From Solirubrobacteraceae bacterium (lineage in GTDB: Bacteria; Actinomycetota; Thermoleophilia; Solirubrobacterales; Solirubrobacteraceae): a DNA stretch of 6,601 bases. The stretch is taken from positions 1 to 6,601 of the forward strand of contig JASLDD010000065.1 of NCBI GenBank assembly GCA_030151725.1, given 5' to 3'. The position numbers and the translations under genes are program-made. This document shows positions 1 to 4,780 of this stretch, piece by piece. Position 1 is the stretch's first letter; every line of letters begins with the position of its first letter. The notes beneath the pieces were generated by a model. That model was not told the origin of the DNA, did not search any database, and saw only the letters and a program-made list of their open reading frames with translations.

Positions 1-1
1 C

Positions 2-883
2 GCGGCGGTCGCGTTCCAGGCCCAGGACCAGGTGCCGATGCCGCTTAACAACGCCGTGCTCGACTTCCACCCGCTCGGCATCGTCGACACGCCCGCCGGC
101 CCCCGCCAGCGCGTGGTGCTCGTGGCCGCTCAGCGCGACATGGTCGAACGTCTGCTCGCCGCCGTACGCCACGCAGGTCTGACACCCGCTGGAGTCGATC
201 TATCGGCGTTTGCGCTGATTCGCTCGCTCTACCGGCCGGACTCCGAGCAGGTCGGCCGCGTGCTCTACCTGAACGTCGACGGCCTCACCAACCTTGCCAT
301 TGCGGAGGGCACGGTCTGCCGCTTTACGCGTGTCGTCGGCAGCGGCCTGGAGGGCATGGCCGGCGAGCTGGCCGAGCGTCGCTCGATCGCGCTGGCCGAG
401 GCACGCGCCCTGCTTGCCGCCGTCGATCTGACTGCACCTGTGGTCGAGACAGCCCCGAGCGAGCCCGAGCCCGTCGCCGAGGACACCCCCGATGAGGAGG
501 CGGGCGCCGCCCCAGAAGAGCACGACGAGGACGAGCGCTCGATGAGCTATGAGGAGATCTCTGCCGTCGAGACTGCGGCGGTGCCCGAGGCAGGCGACTC
601 CGACGTTATGACGGTGATCGAAAACGGCATCCGCGACATCTCCGGCGAGGTTCGCAACTCACTCGACTTCCACCGCTCCCAGGAGGGCGGCGGCGAGGTC
701 TCACACGTGGTGCTGAGCGGCTCGGCCGAGGACATCCCCGGATTTGCCGAGGCGCTTCAGAGCTCGCTTGGTGTCGAAGTCCGCAGTGCCGAGGTCGGCG
801 TGCTTGACGGTGTAGCCGAGGCGGTATCGCCGCACCGACTCGCTGTTGCCACCGGCCTGGCCGCGACGGAGGCTCCCCAATGA
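2..883 (+). CDS. pilM: Type IV pilus assembly protein PilM (5' end outside window)
   Basis: Actin-like ATPase-fold protein that sits on the cytoplasmic face of the membrane and binds the PilN N-terminus in the T4P alignment complex (family knowledge). The frame is open from base 2. The residues before the GTG at 32 read AAVAFQAQDQVPMPL, which matches the PilM stretch around a conserved 'iPmp..eavlDf' motif, so the gene starts upstream and the GTG at 32 is not its start. Further support comes from GVDLSAFALIRSL (about 194-232), LNVDGLTNLAIAEG (about 269-310), the VVGSGLEGMA segment (about 332-361), RNSLDFHRSQ and VVLSGSAEDIPGF near the C-terminus (about 653-748), and the terminal LAVATGLA. Between the AEARALLAAVDL helix and VMTVIENG lies an acidic insert (about 431-600) with 13 Asp/Glu in one 29-residue stretch. 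The stop overlaps the pilN start (ATGA, 880-883). The family call is confident; the missing N-terminus cannot be judged. Confidence 0.88.
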   Translation, partial: AAVAFQAQDQVPMPLNNAVLDFHPLGIVDTPAGPRQRVVLVAAQRDMVERLLAAVRHAGLTPAGVDLSAFALIRSLYRPDSEQVGRVLYLNVDGLTNLAIAEGTVCRFTRVVGSGLEGMAGELAERRSIALAEARALLAAVDLTAPVVETAPSEPEPVAEDTPDEEAGAAPEEHDEDERSMSYEEISAVETAAVPEAGDSDVMTVIENGIRDISGEVRNSLDFHRSQEGGGEVSHVVLSGSAEDIPGFAEALQSSLGVEVRSAEVGVLDGVAEAVSPHRLAVATGLAATEAPQ

Positions 884-1680
884 GAGCCGTAAACCTGATC
901 CCAGCCGAGCAGCGCGGCGGCGGCTCCGTCGGCGCGGGTCGCTCGGGCGGCGGCGCCTATGCGGTGCTGGGCCTGCTCGCCGGTCTGGCGATCCTCGCGC
1001 TCATCTACGGCATGGCACACCACCAGATCTCCAGCCGGCGTTCGCAGGCAGCCGCCCTCACCAGCCAAGCGCAGCAGGCCCAGGCAGCGGCTAGCCGGCT
1101 GGCGCCCTTCACGAGCTTTATTGCCCTACGCGAAGAACGTACAAAGGCGGTCTCACAGCTGGTCAACTCGCGCTTTGACTGGGCCCACGCCTTCCACGAG
1201 CTCGGTCGTGTGCTGCCAACGCAAATATCGATCAGCTCGCTCGACGGCAACATCGGCTCCACTGGGACCACCACCACGACCACGACGCCTTCGACACCTT
1301 CGGGATCGGGAGCCGCTGCCGCTGGATCGGGTACAGCTGCCGCTACGAGCGCCGCGGCCTCCTCCGTTGCCTCCGCCACACCCCCTGGCGCTGTTCCCAC
1401 CTTCACGCTCGGCGGATGCGCGACTAGCCAGCCGGCAGTGGCCGTGATGCTCGAGCGCTTGCGCCTGATCGACGGTGTCAGCGAAGTGGTGCTGCAGAGC
1501 TCCACCAAAGGCTCCGGCGGTAGTGCAGGCGCCGGCGGCGGCGGTGGATGCCCGGCACACGCGGCGTCCTTCACCGTGCAGGTCAACTTCGATCCGCTTC
1601 CCGCCGTTACAGCGGCGAGCTCCGCCGCCAAGACGGTCGCCAATTCCACCTCGAGCACCGAAGGAGCGATAGCGAAATGA
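880..1680 (+). CDS. pilN: Type IV pilus assembly protein PilN
   Basis: Bitopic membrane protein of the T4P alignment platform: its short cytoplasmic N-terminus docks on PilM and its extracytoplasmic domain pairs with PilO (family knowledge). Residues 4-8 (VNLIP) are the PilM-binding type motif. A Gly-rich cytoplasmic stretch follows, then one membrane helix at about 26-45, a helical segment at about 50-95, and the family-typical W101...HELGRVLPTQISISSL. An unusual Thr/Ser/Ala/Gly stretch (about 127-170, including eight Thr in a row at 129-136) interrupts the domain. The fold resumes at FTLGGCATS (175-183), a VMLERLRLIDGVSEV helix and strand, a second Gly-rich loop (about 208-223), and FTVQVNF. 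Cysteines 180 and 224 flank this last unit. The start is set by GGAGG at 868-872, seven bases upstream, and by the ATGA overlap with pilM. The gene overlaps pilO by the same four bases at its end. Confidence 0.85.
   Translation: MRAVNLIPAEQRGGGSVGAGRSGGGAYAVLGLLAGLAILALIYGMAHHQISSRRSQAAALTSQAQQAQAAASRLAPFTSFIALREERTKAVSQLVNSRFDWAHAFHELGRVLPTQISISSLDGNIGSTGTTTTTTTPSTPSGSGAAAAGSGTAAATSAAASSVASATPPGAVPTFTLGGCATSQPAVAVMLERLRLIDGVSEVVLQSSTKGSGGSAGAGGGGGCPAHAASFTVQVNFDPLPAVTAASSAAKTVANSTSSTEGAIAK
1661..1666 (+). promoter_or_regulatory. Ribosome binding site fixing the pilO start
   Basis: AAGGAG ends ten bases before the ATG at 1677. The pilO reading frame is open farther upstream (an ATG exists at 1548), but that stretch lies inside pilN and reads as an out-of-frame translation of it. 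The ribosome site and the ATGA overlap at 1677-1680 decide in favour of 1677. Confidence 0.7.
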
Positions 1681-2411
1681 CCGGCCGCGATCGCATGGTT
1701 ATGATTGGGCTGAGCGTTCTCGCACTGCTCGCCGCTGCCTGGATCCTCGTGGTTTCACCCGAGCGCAAGCAGGCGAGCACGCTGTCAGCCCAGGTCACCG
1801 CTGCCCAGACACAGCTCTCCACGGCTGAAGGCCAGCTCTCGAGTGCACGTGCCGCACAGACGCAGTACGCGGCTGCCTACTCATCGGTTGTGAGCCTCGG
1901 AAAAGCGGTGCCCCCGAGCCAGGAAGTGCCGTCGCTGATCTTCCAGCTGGCGGCTGCGACCGGACAGAAGAACGTCGAATTCTCCTCGATCACCGATGGC
2001 GGAGGAAGCAGTGCCAGCACCGCCGCCGGCGCTGGCGCAGCTGCTGCTGCCTTCGCACAGATGCCCTTCACCTTCGTCTTCAACGGAAGCTTCTTCGATC
2101 TGGAACACCTCTTCCACAAGCTCGATAGCTTTGCGAGCGTCAGCTCCTCCGGTGCCATCCAGGTCAGTGGGCGACTGCTCACGATCCAGAGCATCAAGCT
2201 CTCTCCGGTCGACTCGGCGAGCTCGGAACAGACCAAGAGCGAAGGCAACCTCTCAGGCAGCATCAGCGCTACGGCCTATGAGCTGCCCCCCGGGCAGAGC
2301 CTGACGGGTGCCACCTCGACTGCGACCGCCGCCGCCCCAGCCGCGAGTGCCGCAAGCTCCACAACTTCCAGCTCTCCGACAGCACCGGCGATCGCAAGGG
2401 TGAACCCATGA
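1677..2411 (+). CDS. pilO: Type IV pilus assembly protein PilO
   Basis: Partner of PilN in the alignment platform: a bitopic protein with a short cytoplasmic end, one membrane helix, a coiled coil and an extracytoplasmic ferredoxin-like domain (family knowledge). The 244-residue product starts MTGRDRM, then has a hydrophobic helix at about 7-26 ending in VSPERK. A Gln/Ala-rich helical segment (about 31-75) is probably the coiled coil. AVPPSQEVPSLIFQLAAATGQ (about 77-97, VP and LIFQL being the typical part) and MPFTFVFNGSFFDLEHLFHKL (about 129-149, with the PFxFxFxGxFxxLxxxFxxL pattern) are the PilO signatures. An Ala/Gly/Ser loop (about 108-126) precedes the second signature, and the last 35 residues are a Ser/Thr/Ala/Pro tail. 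The gene sits between pilN and the unassigned fourth gene with ATGA overlaps on both sides. The call rests on these motifs and on gene order; sequence conservation in this family is low. Confidence 0.8.
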   Translation: MTGRDRMVMIGLSVLALLAAAWILVVSPERKQASTLSAQVTAAQTQLSTAEGQLSSARAAQTQYAAAYSSVVSLGKAVPPSQEVPSLIFQLAAATGQKNVEFSSITDGGGSSASTAAGAGAAAAAFAQMPFTFVFNGSFFDLEHLFHKLDSFASVSSSGAIQVSGRLLTIQSIKLSPVDSASSEQTKSEGNLSGSISATAYELPPGQSLTGATSTATAAAPAASAASSTTSSSPTAPAIARVNP

Positions 2412-3388
2412 CCGAGTTCTTCAACGCACTGAAGGCAGATCTACTCGACAGGCGTCTACTACCGCTGGTGATCCTTGCCGGCGTAGCGCTTGCCGGCGCG
2501 ATCGGCTACGCGGCGCTCGGCGGTGGCTCGAGCCCGGCTACGCCTGCGCTCTCGCCCTCGATCGCCGCCACGCTTGGAGCATCGTCGGGCATCGCCGCTA
2601 CGCAGACGACCCCTGAAAAGGCCGTCGCGGAGGTGACGAGCGGTGGGTCCGATCAGCGCAAGGGGATCTCACGTAACCCATTTACACTCTTGCCCGAAGC
2701 CGTCAAAGCTGCTGCCGCGGCGAACAAAGCGGCATCGAGCGGCACGAGCTCGGCTGGCAGCTCGACCACAGGTGCGGGCGAAGCCACCAAATCCGAAACT
2801 CCCAGCTCCACAGAAAAGGCACCGGTCGTCAAAACACCTTCCAAGCCGGCCAAGCCGAAGAACATCTACCACGTGGCGGTGCTGTTCGGGCTGCTTCCCC
2901 CTGGCGTGACTCCGGAAACCGCAACGCTCACTCCCTTCGAGAACCTGAAGCTGCTCAGCCCCCTGCCCTCGGCGCAGCAAGCGCTGATCGTCTACAGGGG
3001 CGTGACAGCCGGCGGTAAGAGCGCGACCTTCACTGTGGTCAGTGAAGCGATCCTGCACGGGAACGCCACCTGCCTGCCGAGCGCCACACAGTGCCAGGCG
3101 ATCGACCTCGCGCCCGGACAGACCGAGCAGCTCGAATACATCTCGCCGACCGGTGAAGTCTCGCTGTACGAACTTCGGGTGGTGACGATCGTCTCCAGCA
3201 AGGCATCGACGGGCGCCGTAAAGGGTCTCCTTCGCGGAGAGTCCAAGGCGGGCCGGGAAGTGCTCCGACGCGCCGGACTGACGGAGATCCCGTTCCTACA
3301 CAATTCCACTCAGGCCGGCGTCCTGGTCTTCTCCGGGCACGGGGCTCGAGTGGCCCGCGCTCACCTCGCTCAGCACGCGCACAGCTAG
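2408..3388 (+). CDS. Single-pass membrane protein in PilP position, family not recognised
   Basis: I do not recognise the family. The 326-residue product has a short N-terminal cytoplasmic stretch (MTEFFNALKADLLDRR), one membrane helix at about 17-38 and a Ser/Thr/Pro/Ala/Lys linker (about 41-150) that contains a SRNPF box at 88-92. A more ordered C-terminal domain (about 151-305) has alternating hydrophobic strands: KNIYHVAVLFG, LSPLPS, ALIVYRGV, SATFTVVSEAI, VSLYELRVVTIVS. Cysteines 222 and 229 (CLPSATQC) are close enough to form a small disulfide loop outside the cell. The topology (short tail, helix, flexible linker, beta-rich domain, a 'NPF' box near the linker) and the position after pilO resemble PilP/GspC-type proteins, but I see no sequence match to PilP, so this is analogy only. 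The start is the ATG overlapping the pilO stop (ATGA, 2408-2411), with AAGGGTG at 2396-2402. The 30-base gap to aroC suggests it ends the pilus gene set. Confidence 0.75.
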   Translation: MTEFFNALKADLLDRRLLPLVILAGVALAGAIGYAALGGGSSPATPALSPSIAATLGASSGIAATQTTPEKAVAEVTSGGSDQRKGISRNPFTLLPEAVKAAAAANKAASSGTSSAGSSTTGAGEATKSETPSSTEKAPVVKTPSKPAKPKNIYHVAVLFGLLPPGVTPETATLTPFENLKLLSPLPSAQQALIVYRGVTAGGKSATFTVVSEAILHGNATCLPSATQCQAIDLAPGQTEQLEYISPTGEVSLYELRVVTIVSSKASTGAVKGLLRGESKAGREVLRRAGLTEIPFLHNSTQAGVLVFSGHGARVARAHLAQHAHS

Positions 3389-3406
3389 CACCGGGCGCGC
3401 AGCAAA

Positions 3407-3417
3407 TAAGCTAGGAG
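3407..3417 (+). promoter_or_regulatory. aroC start region: TAnnnT hexamer and very close Shine-Dalgarno
   Basis: The bases directly before aroC read TAAGCT (3407-3412) and AGGAG (3413-3417), followed by a single C and the GTG at 3419. A one-base gap is too short for a normal Shine-Dalgarno site. An in-frame TAA at 3407-3409 rules out an upstream start. TAAGCT fits a TAnnnT minus-10 box placed so that transcription could begin at or next to the GTG, giving a leaderless message, a mode common in actinobacteria. I see no convincing minus-35 box, so the promoter reading is weak. Confidence 0.3.
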
Positions 3418-3418
3418 C

Positions 3419-4585
3419 GTGTCGCTCCGTCTCATAACCGCCGGCGAGTCGCATGGCCCCGGTCTCACGTGCATCGTCGAGGGTCTGCCCGCGGGCCTCG
3501 CGCTCACCCCCGAGGACGTCAACCGGGACATGGCTCGTCGCCAGCTCGGACACGGCAGGGGCGGGCGCATGAAGATCGAGCGCGACGCCGCCGAGGTCAC
3601 GGCGGGCGTGCGACACGGCGCGACGCTCGGTGGCCCCATTGCCCTGCAGGTGCGAAACCGCGACTACGCCAACTGGGAGGAGCGGATGAACCCGTGGCCG
3701 GTAGAGCAGGATGTGGCCGAGGTCCACCTGCCGCGACCAGGCCATGCCGACCTGGTCGGCACCCAGAAGTACAAGCAGAGCGACGTGCGCAACATCCTGG
3801 AGCGTGCCTCTGCCCGCGAGACCGCCGCACGGGTGGCTGGAGGAGCGCTGTGCAAGGCGTTCCTGCGTGCGCTCGGGGTCAGCGTCTTCTCGCATGTGAT
3901 CCAGATCGCCTCCGTCCATGTGCCGCAGCAGGAGCAGGAACTCGCCCCCGAGGACTTCGTCGCGGTGGACGAGTCCCCGGTGCGCTGTCTGGACGCGGAT
4001 GCCTCCAGGCAGATGGTGCGAGAGATCGACCGGCTGCGCAAGGCCAACGAGTCGCTTGGCGGGGTCTTTGAGGTGCAGGCCTTCGGGCTCGTCCCGGGCC
4101 TCGGATCGCACGTCTCTTGGGAGGAGCGCCTGGACGGGCGCCTGGCGATGGCGATCTGCTCGATCCAGGCACTCAAGGGCGTCTCGCTCGGGGACGGGTT
4201 CGCGGTCGCGGGGCTGCCCGGCTCGGAGGCGCACGATGAGATCTTCTTCTCACAGGAGCGCGGCTACTACCGCGAGACAAACCGCGCGGGAGGCCTCGAG
4301 GGGGGAATGACCACGGGCTCGCCGCTCGTGGTCCGTGGTGCGATGAAGCCGCTGCCCACGCTCACAAAGCCCCTGCGCTCGGTGGACACACATACCCACG
4401 AGCCGGCTCAGGCTCTGCGCGAGCGCACGGACTCGTGCACGGTACCCGCGGCGGGTGTGGTGGGGGAGGCGATGGTGGCGCTCGTGCTGGCAGACGCCTA
4501 CCGGCGCAAGTTCGGGGGCGATCACATCGATGACGTGATCGAGGCCGTGCGCGCCTACGAACAGCGCATCGGATGGCATAACTAA
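3419..4585 (+). CDS. aroC: Chorismate synthase
   Basis: Converts 5-enolpyruvylshikimate-3-phosphate to chorismate with reduced FMN: the last step of the shikimate pathway, in the cytoplasm, usually as a homotetramer (family knowledge). The 388 residues are full length for the family. Signatures in order: GESHGPGL (9-16), RRQLGHGRGGRM (40-51), SGVRHGATxGGPI-like segment (62-74, here with A in place of S), RPGHADLVGTQKY (106-118), RNILERASARETAARVA (124-140), KGVSLGDGF (253-261), AGGLEGGMTTG (290-300), AMKPLPTL (308-315) and RTDSCTVPAAGVVGE (336-350). His12 and His109 occupy the places of the two family catalytic histidines. The GTG at 3419 is the only start that keeps the GESHG motif near the N-terminus, because the frame is closed by TAA at 3407. 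It follows the pilus operon by 30 bases. Codon use is strongly G/C-ending, like the pilus genes and unlike aroKB downstream. Confidence 0.97.
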   Translation: MSLRLITAGESHGPGLTCIVEGLPAGLALTPEDVNRDMARRQLGHGRGGRMKIERDAAEVTAGVRHGATLGGPIALQVRNRDYANWEERMNPWPVEQDVAEVHLPRPGHADLVGTQKYKQSDVRNILERASARETAARVAGGALCKAFLRALGVSVFSHVIQIASVHVPQQEQELAPEDFVAVDESPVRCLDADASRQMVREIDRLRKANESLGGVFEVQAFGLVPGLGSHVSWEERLDGRLAMAICSIQALKGVSLGDGFAVAGLPGSEAHDEIFFSQERGYYRETNRAGGLEGGMTTGSPLVVRGAMKPLPTLTKPLRSVDTHTHEPAQALRERTDSCTVPAAGVVGEAMVALVLADAYRRKFGGDHIDDVIEAVRAYEQRIGWHN

Positions 4586-4598
4586 ACGGATCCGTTTA
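4583..4598. repeat. 16-base perfect palindrome overlapping the aroC stop codon
   Basis: TAAACGGATCCGTTTA is identical to its own reverse complement, and its first three bases are the aroC stop codon. It has no separate loop and no T-run follows, so it is a poor intrinsic terminator. The shape is that of an operator for a dimeric regulator placed upstream of aroKB, but no regulator or promoter geometry confirms this. By rough estimate a 16-base perfect palindrome is expected about 0.1 times in a random sequence of this size. Confidence 0.45.
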
Positions 4599-4680
4599 CG
4601 GTCATTTACAATCAGGCGACTATTTTGCCAGCGAGACCCGCAATACTTTCGCTTAGACTCCGATCACTCGACAACTGCTG
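4586..4680 (+). promoter_or_regulatory. AT-richer intergenic stretch, probable promoter region of aroKB
   Basis: Between aroC and the small ORF the sequence becomes locally AT-rich (TTTACG, TTTACA, TATTTT, TACTTT, TTAGACT). Candidate elements are a minus-35-like TTTACA at 4605-4610 and minus-10-like TACTTT at 4644-4649 or TAGACT at 4654-4659. No pair has standard 16-18 base spacing, so I assign no specific promoter. The location, composition and adjoining palindrome make a promoter for the downstream gene plausible. I see no RNA gene here. Confidence 0.3.
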
Positions 4681-4689
4681 GGAGGTGAT
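4681..4689 (+). promoter_or_regulatory. Full-consensus Shine-Dalgarno sequence before the small ORF
   Basis: GGAGGTGAT is a nine-base complement of the usual 16S rRNA 3' end. The starts within reach are ATG 4688 (too close), ATG 4697 (seven bases after the site, same frame as 4688) and GTG 4701. It is about 30 bases from the first ATG in the aroKB frame (4720), and that frame carries a TAG stop at 4705, so this strong site cannot directly serve aroKB. It points to translation of the short ORF at 4697-4780. Confidence 0.55.
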
Positions 4690-4696
4690 GGGGCCG

Positions 4697-4780
4697 ATGC
4701 GTGGTAGGCCATACACCACATGTGCCTGCGGGCTGCGGGCACAGGCCATGCCGCGCTGTTGCGTCCCACCCATGCAATGA
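4697..4780 (+). CDS. Candidate 27-residue leader peptide upstream of aroKB
   Basis: A 27-codon ORF begins seven bases after a nine-base consensus Shine-Dalgarno site and ends with TGA at 4778-4780. That stop overlaps ATG 4777, which is in frame with aroKB, and forms the same ATGA junction seen three times in the pilus genes. The peptide begins MRGRPYTT and ends VPPMQ. It is basic and carries four cysteines (positions 9, 11, 21 and 22) but only one aromatic residue (Tyr6), so it does not look like a classical aromatic-amino-acid attenuator peptide. The likely role, if translated, is translational coupling or cysteine-sensitive control of aroKB; both are inference. A second short frame from GTG 4701 to TAG 4784 also exists but has no such coupling. 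ORFs this short arise by chance, so the case rests on the ribosome site and the junction. Confidence 0.4.
   Translation: MRGRPYTTCACGLRAQAMPRCCVPPMQ
4721..4743 (+). promoter_or_regulatory. Strong hairpin within the aroKB leader
   Basis: TGTGCCTGC (4721-4729) pairs with GCGGGCACA (4735-4743) through nine base pairs, one of them G-U, around a five-base loop. It lies inside the small ORF and 33 bases before the preferred aroKB start. No T-run follows, so it is not an intrinsic terminator. A ribosome translating the small ORF would melt it, which would fit a translational-coupling arrangement, but the function is inferred. Confidence 0.4.

Noticed and set aside
1005..1658. 217-codon minus-strand frame opposite pilN
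   Set aside because: Antisense of low-complexity Ala/Ser/Gly/Thr codons gives Ala/Val/Pro-rich sequence. It has no independent ribosome site or domain.
1548..1676. Upstream extension of pilO from ATG 1548
   Set aside because: These codons are an out-of-frame reading of the pilN C-terminus. A ribosome site at 1661-1666 and the ATGA overlap place the start at 1677.
3028..3047. Perfect 8-bp inverted repeat with a 4-base loop (CTTCACTG/CAGTGAAG)
   Set aside because: It lies in the middle of the fourth pilus gene within a regular strand-coding segment, with no T-run or neighbouring boundary. One such hairpin by chance in a window of this size is unremarkable.
3296..4234. Long (312-codon) open frame on the minus strand across aroC
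   Set aside because: It lies opposite the conserved chorismate synthase. Open antisense frames are expected where G/C-ending codons dominate, and its translation is Arg/His/Asp-rich with no motif I recognise.
4583..4630. Intrinsic terminator after aroC
   Set aside because: The palindrome has no real loop, its possible stem is short and AT-rich at the base, and no T-run follows it.
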